In this document: positions 42,242 through 49,666 of the stretch, one piece after another
Layout: every line of letters starts with the position of its first letter
Position numbering within the stretch: the stretch's first letter is position 1
Source: Alterinioella nitratireducens
Lineage (GTDB): Bacteria > Pseudomonadota > Alphaproteobacteria > Rhodobacterales > Rhodobacteraceae
Length of the DNA: 62,042 bases
Assembly: GCF_013155465.1 (NCBI RefSeq)
Contig: NZ_JABJVX010000015.1
Coordinates: 1 to 62,042, forward strand
Direction of reading: 5' to 3'
The notes under the pieces: generated by a model
What the model was told of the DNA's origin: nothing
Database searches by the model: none
Seen by the model: only the letters and a program-made list of their open reading frames with translations
Position numbers and translations under genes: made by a program

Positions 42242-43044
42242 GCGACCCCTTCGCAGATGTCGACGCGGCGTCCCCGGAGTTCATCGAGATCATGGCAACC
42301 GCGCTTGAAGTGCGCGCGGCGGACCCCTCCATGTTGCCCGTGATCGACGGTTATCTCGACCGGCTTTCGCCGCCCGACGGTGGCCTGATCGTCGATATCG
42401 GTTGCGGCACCGGCGGTGTGACCCGGCGCATCGCCGACCGATTCAGGCGCGCCAGCGTCCTCGGCATCGAACCCTCCGTCGCCTTGACGGACACGGCGCG
42501 GGGGCTGGCGGGCGACCGGGCAAACTTGGAGTTCCGGGTCGGCGACGGTGCCGCGCTCGGTCTCGGGGACGGCAGCGCGGACATCGCCATCCTGCACACC
42601 GTGCTGTCCCATGTGGCCGACCCCGCAAGTCTGGTCGCCGAGGCCACGCGCATCCTGCGCCCGGGCGGCACACTGGTGGTCTGTGACGCCGATTTCTCGA
42701 AGGCGGCTCTGGGGCTTTGCCAAGGCGATCCGCTGGACTCTTGCGCCCGGGCCTTCGTGGCCGGATCGGTCACCGACGCTTGGCTTGCGGGCAAGCTCAA
42801 GCCGCTGGCTTTTGCTGCCGGGCTAACGGTCGCGCATTTCGGCACCGCCAACCGCGTGGTGACGGACGGCATGGGCAACCTCGTCTGGGTCAGGATGGCA
42901 TCGGCGCGCCTGGTGGGCGACGGCGTGATCGGGCAGCCACTCGCGGATGCGCTTGAGGCCGAATACATGCGCCGCGCCGAGGCCGGGACGCTTTACGGCT
43001 TCCTGCCCTTTGTGACGATGATCGCCTTGAAAGCTGAGAGATGA
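42238..43044 (+). CDS. Class I SAM-dependent methyltransferase
   Basis: A 268-residue methyltransferase. Motif I is IVDIGCGTGGVTRRIADRF (residues about 50-68). Motif II-like VLGIEPSVALTDTARG, motif III GDGAALGLGDGSADIAILHTVLSHVADP and the post-motif LRPGGTLVVCD follow. The acceptor is unknown. Start at the ATGA overlap 42238-42241. A 49-bp gap separates it from the next gene, the first larger gap in the operon. Confidence 0.93.
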   Translation: MSDPFADVDAASPEFIEIMATALEVRAADPSMLPVIDGYLDRLSPPDGGLIVDIGCGTGGVTRRIADRFRRASVLGIEPSVALTDTARGLAGDRANLEFRVGDGAALGLGDGSADIAILHTVLSHVADPASLVAEATRILRPGGTLVVCDADFSKAALGLCQGDPLDSCARAFVAGSVTDAWLAGKLKPLAFAAGLTVAHFGTANRVVTDGMGNLVWVRMASARLVGDGVIGQPLADALEAEYMRRAEAGTLYGFLPFVTMIALKAER

Positions 43045-43093
43045 GGATGCCTTGCCATAGGATGGGCGGCAGCCTTTGCGCGGAGGATGACGC

Positions 43094-43528
43094 ATGACAA
43101 AAGCCACAAGGCAAATGGCCGATGTCATGCCGATCCTGCACCTGACAGAGGGGGCGGACGGCATTTCGCACTTTTCGGACCTGCATGTTTCCCTCCGCTC
43201 CGGCGGTTTCGCCCCGCCCGCGCCTCCAATGCCGATCTCAGCAACCGAGGCGGTGACCGGATTGCTCTATCTCGTCCTGCCCGCCGGATGGGGCGGGGCG
43301 CAGCATCCTTCCCCACGCCGGCAGGTCGCCTTCTGCCTGTCCGGCCGCCTTCGGGTCGAGGCGGGCGACGGCGAGATGCGGGAATTCGGCGCAGGCGCGA
43401 TCTGGCGGATGGAGGACGTCTCCGGATCGGGCCACACGACCACCGTGATCGGCGAAGAGGACGTGCGCCTCGCCATAGTGCAACTGCCGCCGCAACCCGG
43501 CGACCCGACCCCGAAGGAAATCCCATGA
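43094..43528 (+). CDS. Cupin-fold protein 1
   Basis: A 144-residue single-domain cupin-like protein. The centre HPSPRRQVAFCLSGRLRVEAGDGEMREFGAGAIWRMEDVSGSGHTTTV matches the cupin motif spacing, with histidines at the expected ends (HPSPRRQ and SGSGH), though the first motif lacks the second His of the classical HxH. It may bind a metal weakly or act as a binding protein. A ggagg Shine-Dalgarno precedes the ATG. Confidence 0.8.
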   Translation: MTKATRQMADVMPILHLTEGADGISHFSDLHVSLRSGGFAPPAPPMPISATEAVTGLLYLVLPAGWGGAQHPSPRRQVAFCLSGRLRVEAGDGEMREFGAGAIWRMEDVSGSGHTTTVIGEEDVRLAIVQLPPQPGDPTPKEIP

Positions 43529-43956
43529 ACATCATCGAACAAACTGTCCGCCAGTTTCACGAGTCCTGGGACCTGCGCAATCCTGACCGCGGTGCTGCCG
43601 TCATCGCCCCGGATTGTCGCTTCGAGGATGTGGCGCGCGGCGAGGCGCAGATCGGCCCCGACGGCTACCGCATGGACTATCACCGCTGGCGCGCGGCTTT
43701 CCCCGATGGCGAGGTCAAGGTCGTCAACGTCATCACTGGGGGCGATGGACCCGACGGCTGGGCGGTGGTCGAGTTTCTCAATCGCGGCACCCAGACCGGA
43801 CCCCTTCATTCGAGCCTGGGGGATTTCCCACCCTCGGGCCGCCGGATGGAAGTGCGCTATTGCTCGGTCATGCGGGTGCAGGACGGCAAGGTGGTCGAGG
43901 GCCGCGACTATTACGACAGCGCCAGTATCGCACGACAACTGGGGCTGGTGGCGTGA
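43525..43956 (+). CDS. SnoaL-like polyketide-cyclase-family protein 2
   Basis: A 143-residue ester-cyclase/SnoaL-type protein. It has FHESWDLRNPDRGAAVIAPDCRFEDVA, then GPDGYRMDYHRWRAAFPDGEVKVVNVI, GTQTGPLHSSLGDFPPSGRRMEVRYCSVMRVQDGKVVEGRDYYDS, a strong match to the SnoaL pattern including the G-P-L...F-P-P-S-G-R segment. It overlaps the cupin stop. It is not closely similar to the first NTF2-fold protein of this operon. Confidence 0.9.
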   Translation: MNIIEQTVRQFHESWDLRNPDRGAAVIAPDCRFEDVARGEAQIGPDGYRMDYHRWRAAFPDGEVKVVNVITGGDGPDGWAVVEFLNRGTQTGPLHSSLGDFPPSGRRMEVRYCSVMRVQDGKVVEGRDYYDSASIARQLGLVA

Positions 43957-43996
43957 GAAACGCCGCAGCTTTGAACCACTGCAAAAGGAGACGCCA

Positions 43997-44335
43997 ATGA
44001 ACTTTCCCGCTTTCTTCGACGCGATGCCCGCTCTTGACGTGCCGTTCCCCGAGGATGTGGTCACGACCCACGCCGTCGCTTCGGATGCGGGGCTGGTGGC
44101 CTTCTTCCGCTTTCACAAGGACATGGACCTTCCGCCCCACGCGCACGGGCCCCAATGGGGCACGGTGATCGCCGGAGAGATCGTCTTCACCATCGGCGGC
44201 GAGACGCGGACCTATCGACCGGGTGACAACTACGACATCCCTGCAGGTGTCGAGCACAGCGCGAGGATCCGGGCCGGGACCATTGCGGTCGACGTCTTTG
44301 CCGAAGCTGACCGCTATCCGCTGAAGGCACGCTGA
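43997..44335 (+). CDS. Cupin-fold protein 2
   Basis: A 112-residue cupin with a well-formed metal site: LPPHAHGPQWGTVIAGEIVFTIGG (HxH...E-like motif 1) and PGDNYDIPAGVEHSARI (motif 2 with His). Small cupins of this type are dioxygenases, isomerases or sensors. Shine-Dalgarno aaaaggag is well placed for ATG 43997; longer frames upstream overlap the SnoaL gene out of phase. Confidence 0.88.
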   Translation: MNFPAFFDAMPALDVPFPEDVVTTHAVASDAGLVAFFRFHKDMDLPPHAHGPQWGTVIAGEIVFTIGGETRTYRPGDNYDIPAGVEHSARIRAGTIAVDVFAEADRYPLKAR

Positions 44336-44336
44336 G

Positions 44337-44876
44337 ATGGCGGTTGATATCACCAGAGCCGAAACCCTCGAAGACCTTGACGCCGTGCGCGCGTTGATCC
44401 GCGACTTCTTCGGCTGGGCGATGGAGAATGTGGCGAAGGGCGAAAAGGACCCCAACCCGTCGGTCTTCGCCAACCTCGAAGCCGAACTTGCCGGCCTGCC
44501 GGGACGCTTCGGCCCGCCCTCGGGCTGTCTGCTGCTGGCGCGGCTTGACGGCGCGCCGGTGGGCTGTGTCGCCTTCTATGGGCAGGACGCCGCGACGATG
44601 GAGATCAAGCGCATGTTCGTGCGCCCCGATGCCTGGGGTCACGGGATCGGGGCGCGGATGCTAAAAGTGCTGCTGGCCGAGGCCGAGGCCGCCGGATACG
44701 TCCGCTACCGTCTGTCCACCCATCACGCACTGCACGCCGCCCAGTCGCTTTACCGGCGCGCTGGATTTCGCGACGTGCCCGGTTCGGCGGATTTTCCGGG
44801 CATCGTCGAAGGCGTCGACATCTGCATGGAAATGATACCGGTCCGCGAGACCAAAGAGGAGAGCCGCCTTGCCTGA
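44337..44876 (+). CDS. GNAT-family N-acetyltransferase 1
   Basis: A 179-residue GNAT acetyltransferase. The acetyl-CoA region reads MEIKRMFVRPDAWGHGIGARMLKVLL (R/Q-x-x-G-x-G/A form at GHGIGAR), followed by AEAAGYVRYRLSTHHALHAAQSLYRRAGFRDV, a typical C-terminal substrate part. The acceptor is unknown. It begins 1 bp after the cupin stop and overlaps the ChaC gene by 8 bp. Confidence 0.92.
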   Translation: MAVDITRAETLEDLDAVRALIRDFFGWAMENVAKGEKDPNPSVFANLEAELAGLPGRFGPPSGCLLLARLDGAPVGCVAFYGQDAATMEIKRMFVRPDAWGHGIGARMLKVLLAEAEAAGYVRYRLSTHHALHAAQSLYRRAGFRDVPGSADFPGIVEGVDICMEMIPVRETKEESRLA

Positions 44877-45618
44877 ACTGACCGACCCTTTTGCCCATCA
44901 CCCTGAATTGCGCGACCGGATCGCCGATACTGAGACGTCTTTCTTTCGAACGTTCAGCGTTGAGGCGATCATCGCAGCAGACCCCCGACAAGAGGCGTTT
45001 CGCGACTGGGTCCATACAGACGCGCAGCGCGAGGCGATCCGGGCACAGGCCCTGGCTGGCCATTCGGGCGATCTGTGGATCTTTGGCTATGGGTCGCTGA
45101 TGTGGGATCCGGCCCTGCGCTTTGCCGAGGTGCGGCGCGCCAATGTCGCGGGCCATGCCCGCCGCCTGATCCTGGTCGACACAAAGGGTGGCCGCGGCAC
45201 GGAAGAGGCGCCGGGCCTGTTCGCGACACTCGATGCGGGCGAAGGGTGCGAGGGGCTGGCCTTTCGGATCGCGGCGGCGGATGTCGAGACCGAGACCGAA
45301 ATCCTGTTCCGGCGCGAGATGATCGCGCCCGGCTACCTTGCCCGGTTCGTCCCGGCCCGGATCGGCGATGTGGATATCCGCGTGTTGGCCTTTATCGCGG
45401 ACCACGACGTGCCGGACGTGCGCCCCGATCTGACCCACGAGGAACAGGTACGCTACGTTGCCCACGGGGTGGGTGATCTTGGCACAAGCCGGGACTACCT
45501 TGCCAATATCGTCGCACATTTCACGCATCTCGGGATCACAGACGCGCATTGCAGCGACCTGCTGCGCGCGGTGGATGCCTATCTCACAACGCTGACCGAG
45601 CAGGAGCCAGCCCGATGA
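44869..45618 (+). CDS. ChaC-type gamma-glutamylcyclotransferase
   Basis: A 249-residue protein of the ChaC family, which splits glutathione into 5-oxoproline and Cys-Gly. The glycine-rich binding motif is WIFGYGSLMWDPALRFAEVRRANVAGHARRL. The later segments AGEGCEGLAFRI and RVLAFIADHDVPDV are typical, and LTHEEQVRYVAHGVGDLGTSRDYLANIVAHFTHLGI matches the conserved C-terminus. I did not align the catalytic Glu exactly. Placed before an M19 dipeptidase, it suggests sequential degradation of glutathione or a glutathione adduct. Confidence 0.93.
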   Translation: MPELTDPFAHHPELRDRIADTETSFFRTFSVEAIIAADPRQEAFRDWVHTDAQREAIRAQALAGHSGDLWIFGYGSLMWDPALRFAEVRRANVAGHARRLILVDTKGGRGTEEAPGLFATLDAGEGCEGLAFRIAAADVETETEILFRREMIAPGYLARFVPARIGDVDIRVLAFIADHDVPDVRPDLTHEEQVRYVAHGVGDLGTSRDYLANIVAHFTHLGITDAHCSDLLRAVDAYLTTLTEQEPAR

Positions 45619-46679
45619 CCGCCCTCGTTCCCTTCTTCGACGGCCACAACGATTTCCTGCTGCGGCTGATGATGACGCCCGCCCCGCGCGAGGAGACCTG
45701 GCTCGGCGCCAGTGGCCGGGGGCACCTCGACCTGGCGCGGATGAAGGCCTCCGGCTTTGCGGGCGGGCTCTTTGCGATCTTCGTGCCGCCGGCGTCCAGT
45801 GGTCCGCCGCCCGACTTCAAGGCACTGATGGCCGACCCGCCCTATGCGCTGCCCATGCCGCCCGAGATGACGCACACGCAGGCCCAGCCCGATGCGCTGG
45901 CCATGGCCGGGCTTCTGCACTGGATGGAGCGGGCCGCCCCAGGAGACTTCCGCGTCTGCCGTTCGGTGCCCGAGATCCGCGCCGCGATGGAGGCGCGCGT
46001 GATCGCGGGCGTCATGCACATGGAGGGCGCCGAGGCGATCGGGCCGGACCTCGACGCCCTCCATCTTTTCCACGACATGGGCCTGCGGTCGCTCGGCTCG
46101 GTCTGGAGCAGGTCCACGATCTTCGGCCACGGTGTGCCGATGGCCTTTCCCGGCTCGCCCGATACGGGGCCCGGCCTTACCGGGAAGGGCCGCGACCTTG
46201 TCCGCCTGTGCGACGAACTCGGCATCCTGATCGACCTGTCGCACCTCAACGAAAAGGGCTTCGACGATGTGGCCCGCGTCTCCGGCAAGCCGCTCGTCGC
46301 CTCGCATTCCAACGCCCACGCGCTCTGCCCCAGTCCGCGCAACCTGACCGACCGGCAGCTTCACATGATCCGCGAGCGCAGCGGCATGGTGGGGTTCAAC
46401 TTCGCGACTTTCTACCTGAATGCGGACGGCAGGGCCGATGGCGGCACGGGTTGGGACACGATGCTGCGCCACCTCGACCATCTGATCGCCGAGGCGGGCG
46501 AGGATCACGTCGGGCTCGGCTCGGATTTCGACGGCTGCGTGCTGCCCGATCTCATCGGCGACGTGACCGGCGTTCCGCTTCTCTTCGAGGCGATGGGCGC
46601 GCATGGCTACGATGCCCCGCTCCTCCGCAAGCTCGCGCGCGACAACTGGCTCGCCTGCCTCGACCGGTGCCTGACATGA
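45615..46679 (+). CDS. M19 membrane-dipeptidase-family peptidase
   Basis: A 354-residue zinc dipeptidase of the renal dipeptidase family, cytoplasmic here since no signal peptide is seen. Metal ligands are visible: FFDGHNDFLLRL (HxD), MHMEGAEAIG (bridging Glu), LVASHSNAHALC (His) and VGLGSDFDGC (Asp region). Family members hydrolyse dipeptides including Cys-Gly and some D-containing dipeptides. Its start overlaps the ChaC stop (ATGA 45615-45618), which fits hydrolysis of the Cys-Gly product. Confidence 0.94.
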   Translation: MTALVPFFDGHNDFLLRLMMTPAPREETWLGASGRGHLDLARMKASGFAGGLFAIFVPPASSGPPPDFKALMADPPYALPMPPEMTHTQAQPDALAMAGLLHWMERAAPGDFRVCRSVPEIRAAMEARVIAGVMHMEGAEAIGPDLDALHLFHDMGLRSLGSVWSRSTIFGHGVPMAFPGSPDTGPGLTGKGRDLVRLCDELGILIDLSHLNEKGFDDVARVSGKPLVASHSNAHALCPSPRNLTDRQLHMIRERSGMVGFNFATFYLNADGRADGGTGWDTMLRHLDHLIAEAGEDHVGLGSDFDGCVLPDLIGDVTGVPLLFEAMGAHGYDAPLLRKLARDNWLACLDRCLT

Positions 46680-46746
46680 TGCGACTACCAGCAGAAAGGC
46701 ACACCAAGACTGCTGCTCCCAATAATCCGACGAAGTAGGACATTCG

Positions 46747-47292
46747 ATGAAAGCGATCGAGATTACAAACTGCGACCGACTGCCCCCGAAGGATGACCTG
46801 AACGCCATCCTGGCCCAGTATTATGCCAACATCGTCCGGCGCATGCAGGACATGGGGTTCGGGATCGATCCCGCCGCGCCGCAAAGCGCGCTTGCCGAAT
46901 TCTGGACACACGCGGCGGACTACCTGCCACCCGATGGGTGCCTTACTCTGGCGCGCGACGAGGCCGGTCAGATTGTCGGATGCGGCATGATGAAACGATT
47001 GGACCGCGATACCGGAGAGCTGAAACGGGTGTTCGTCACCGAAGCTGCGCGGGGCACCGGCACCGGTCGTCGGCTGATCGAAGCGCGCATCGCGACGGCG
47101 CGCCAGATGGGTCTGAAAAGGCTGGTCGCCGACACGCTAACGCCCAATGTCGAGATGCGCAGTCTCTACCCCAAGCTCGGTTTTGTCGAGGTCGCGGGGC
47201 CTTTGGAAACAACGACCTATCTGGATCAGCCGATGCTGCGTCCACATCTGCACTATTTCGTCATGGAACTGGCGGAACCGGATAAGCAGTGA
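46747..47292 (+). CDS. GNAT-family N-acetyltransferase 2
   Basis: A 181-residue GNAT acetyltransferase. The acetyl-CoA motif is GELKRVFVTEAARGTGTGRRLIEARIA, followed by MGLKRLVADTLTPNVEMRSLYPKLGFVEV. It lies 67 bp after the dipeptidase and may be part of the same operon or independently expressed. It is the last gene before the prophage, which starts convergently at 47302. Confidence 0.92.
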   Translation: MKAIEITNCDRLPPKDDLNAILAQYYANIVRRMQDMGFGIDPAAPQSALAEFWTHAADYLPPDGCLTLARDEAGQIVGCGMMKRLDRDTGELKRVFVTEAARGTGTGRRLIEARIATARQMGLKRLVADTLTPNVEMRSLYPKLGFVEVAGPLETTTYLDQPMLRPHLHYFVMELAEPDKQ

Positions 47293-47301
47293 CATTTCCT
47301 C

Positions 47302-47640
47302 TCAAATACGATGCCGTACCGGATGTGCTGTGACAAACCCACAGGGGCTGAACGGGGGCAGACCATGACGACCATTGCAGACCGCCGCAATCGCCATTGC
47401 TGTGGTTGGAACCGGGGCTGCAGCCGTTACTGTGCTTAACCGAGACATTCCCGATTTCGCGCGTTGGACATCATTGGCCTTCTCCGTGTGTTCGAGACGT
47501 TCAGCAATCCGCCCGACGCGTTCGCCGGAGCGGCGGATCGAAAGCAGGAACAGGACGACGGTGAGGGCGATCGCAGCGTAGCGTATCGCGGCCCTCGCCC
47601 ACGGGCTGGCGGCAAACCCGGTGAGGAGTGCGCCAATCAC
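47302..47640 (-). CDS. Phage membrane protein with short coiled region (possible lysis accessory)
   Basis: A 112-residue protein, first 65 residues phage-like: a membrane segment (RAAIRYAAIALTVVLFLLSI) followed by a charged helix RRSGERVGRIAERLEHTEKANDVQR. Small proteins with this make-up follow the endolysin in related prophages and may be Rz/spanin-like. From about residue 68 on, the sequence loses family character, which suggests the 3' end is decayed or replaced at the prophage boundary. It overlaps the endolysin stop. Confidence 0.6.
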   Translation of the reverse strand: MIGALLTGFAASPWARAAIRYAAIALTVVLFLLSIRRSGERVGRIAERLEHTEKANDVQRAKSGMSRLSTVTAAAPVPTTAMAIAAVCNGRHGLPPFSPCGFVTAHPVRHRI

Positions 47641-48311
47641 CGCAGCCCCCGCTTCCAGTCATCGAGTCGGGCGTAGATCGTGACCGCGATCCCAACGAGA
47701 GCCACGGCGATGAACAACCAGCGAAGCGTGTCGAGATACGGAACCAGCGGCAGGATCGCGGTCTGGGTCTCGGCAAGAACGTTTTGCGCGACCTCGACCC
47801 CGGCTGCGCCCAAGGTCGCGACACCGGCCGCTCCGCCACCTTTCATGGTGCGGCTTTGTGCAAGGTCCTCACGCGCGGGCGGCGTGTCCTCGGCGAATGA
47901 GGTCGCTCGGATCGGAAACTGCTCACCCCACTGGCGGGTGGGTCCGAGATCGACATGGATGAAACCCGAGCGCGGATAGAAGCCGAACCCAAGGAACCCG
48001 ACTGCGCGTGCCGCCGCCTCGAACACGACCGGGTCATGGTTCGACATTGCGATATCGAAGGCCGCGCCATCCATGTGCTTGGACCGCGTCGCGCCGCCGA
48101 CGGCGCGGTTGTGCTCGGGGCTGCGATAAGCGGACCGCACGATCAGCGGCTTGCCCAGCCGGTCTCGCAGCACCTGCAGCTTGTCCAGCGCCGGTTCGTT
48201 GATCAGCAGTTTGCCGGTGCCGCGGCAGGCGATTTCGGCGGGTGAGAAATTCGGCCAACGCCAGGTGTCGTCCGGCACGTCGCGCCAATGCTCGTAGAAG
48301 GTCGTGGTCAT
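47637..48311 (-). CDS. Phage endolysin, M15A D-Ala-D-Ala carboxypeptidase type, with C-terminal membrane segment
   Basis: A 224-residue protein. Residues 1-125 match the peptidase M15A fold: FSPAEIACRGTGKLLINEPALDKLQVLRDRLGKPLIVRSAYRSPEHNRAVGGATRSKHMDGAAFDI, with zinc ligands in SKHMDGAAFD and GFIHVDLG. The C-terminal part has a hydrophobic helix LFIAVALVGIAVTIYARL, which would tether it to the membrane, so it may combine endolysin and holin-like features. I start at MTTTFYEHWRDV (48311), preceded by tggagga. Confidence 0.88.
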   Translation of the reverse strand: MTTTFYEHWRDVPDDTWRWPNFSPAEIACRGTGKLLINEPALDKLQVLRDRLGKPLIVRSAYRSPEHNRAVGGATRSKHMDGAAFDIAMSNHDPVVFEAAARAVGFLGFGFYPRSGFIHVDLGPTRQWGEQFPIRATSFAEDTPPAREDLAQSRTMKGGGAAGVATLGAAGVEVAQNVLAETQTAILPLVPYLDTLRWLFIAVALVGIAVTIYARLDDWKRGLR

Positions 48312-48325
48312 GATGTCCTCCAGAA

Positions 48326-48352
48326 ACGAAAAACCCGCCACATGGGCGGGTT
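48326..48352 (-). terminator. Intrinsic terminator between phage genes
   Basis: On the minus strand AACCCGCC-CATGT-GGCGGGTT is followed by TTTCG. It lies between the DUF6127-like gene and the endolysin gene, so transcription from the tail operon may be limited before the lysis genes. Confidence 0.7.
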
Positions 48353-48383
48353 CGGGTGGGTGAGAGTGTTGTTTCGGCGAGCG

Positions 48384-48674
48384 CTACGGATTGCCGCCGA
48401 AGATCTTCAATTTCATCGCGATGCCCGCCAGTAGAGCCAACATCACGCCGGTGGTGATCAGGTGGACGGCTGTCTGCACGGCGGTGCGTCGCACAAAGCG
48501 GATGCAGTCGAGCAGTGAGCGAAGATCGCGGATGTCGAGGGCCGCGTCCTTGCCATCGATTCCGGCGTCGGCCAGCGCGCGTTTGGCACCCGCTTCGGCG
48601 GCGCGTGTCAGCATTGCCTGGAATTCGATCTCGGACATGCGCATGTCGCCTTGATCGGCGCGGGGTGGCGTCAT
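48384..48674 (-). CDS. DUF6127-type small phage membrane protein
   Basis: A 96-residue protein with EFQAMLTRAAEAGAKRALADAG, LDIRDLRSLLDCIRFVRRTAVQTAVHLI and a C-terminal membrane helix TTGVMLALLAGIAMKLKI. I recall this as the DUF6127 family, found next to tail and lysis genes in Rhodobacteraceae prophages. Start at ATG 48674 overlaps the stop of the preceding tail gene. The role could be holin-like; this is not shown. Confidence 0.75.
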   Translation of the reverse strand: MTPPRADQGDMRMSEIEFQAMLTRAAEAGAKRALADAGIDGKDAALDIRDLRSLLDCIRFVRRTAVQTAVHLITTGVMLALLAGIAMKLKIFGGNP

Positions 48675-49666
48675 GACGAGATGATCCCGACTTCCGTCGG
48701 CAGCGCGGCCGTGGTCCAGGGTGTGCTGTCGGCCGGGTTCACATCCCATGTCGAATAGACCGGACTGGCCATATCCGGCGACGGCGTGCCGGGCGACGCG
48801 TCATAATCCACCCCGCCGATCCGAAGGAAACCTGCAATACCGGTTGGTCCTGCTGTCCCGAGCTGAGCGAGCTGCTTCACATGCACGCCCGCGATGGCCG
48901 AAGCCCCGGCAGGCCCCGTCGGCCCCGCCAGCGAAAATGACATGCGCTGACCGGCAATGTCGCTCGCGGCACGGGTGGCAATGTCGCCGTCCTTCACCGC
49001 ATCGACGCCGCCCGAGAAGGCGTCATAGGTCGCGACCAGATCCGGCGTGCGTCGCGCAAACCGCCGTCCGATGGTCGAGACGCCATCAAGGACTGCGATA
49101 TGCGCGTAATAACAAATGGCGGGATTGTAGAAATCGAAAAGGCCGTAGTTCTTCCACACGCAGCGAACGGGTCGACCCTTGCCACCGGCGTTGGCTGCTG
49201 TTGCACTGCTCTGCAGGACCCCATCAGCGTAGAACTCGATGGTGATGTCAGCGCCTACAGCAATCTTCACATCGACCCAATAGACTTGGTTCGTGGCAGC
49301 GACGAAGGAGGAAGCGCCGTCGACACTGGTGTCACCCACCGCCATCGCGTGATATTTCTCATCGTCCCGCTCAGTTCTGACAATCGCAACAAGCGCATTT
49401 GTGTCGTCGTAAAACTCGAGGAAGGTGCCGTCCGTGCCAATAATGTGGGCGTTGACCGACGGCGCTTTGTATCGGAATCCCAGCCAGACATCACCCGCGG
49501 GCAAGGACCACGAGGCAGAAAACGGGACTGCGCTCGTCTCACCCGTGTTGATCCGGATGCAATTGACGTCGAGATCGGCGTCGAATCCTGCCGCATCGGT
49601 ACTGATGCGGCCCTCGACGCCCGCAAGGTCGGTGACCTGGTGTCCAAGATGGAGAATGTGGCTCAT
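48671..49666 (-). CDS. Putative phage tail fibre / receptor-binding protein
   Basis: A 331-residue protein. The N-terminal two thirds look like a concanavalin/LamG-type beta sandwich (PFSASWSLPAGDVWLGFRYK, then ITIEFYADGVLQSSATAANA), a fold used for carbohydrate binding. A collagen-like short segment AGPTGPAGAS follows, and the C-terminus is beta-rich. It lies directly after the large tail protein with overlapping codons. The start MSHILHLGHQVTDL (49666) was preferred over the longer frame. Confidence 0.75.
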   Translation of the reverse strand: MSHILHLGHQVTDLAGVEGRISTDAAGFDADLDVNCIRINTGETSAVPFSASWSLPAGDVWLGFRYKAPSVNAHIIGTDGTFLEFYDDTNALVAIVRTERDDEKYHAMAVGDTSVDGASSFVAATNQVYWVDVKIAVGADITIEFYADGVLQSSATAANAGGKGRPVRCVWKNYGLFDFYNPAICYYAHIAVLDGVSTIGRRFARRTPDLVATYDAFSGGVDAVKDGDIATRAASDIAGQRMSFSLAGPTGPAGASAIAGVHVKQLAQLGTAGPTGIAGFLRIGGVDYDASPGTPSPDMASPVYSTWDVNPADSTPWTTAALPTEVGIISS

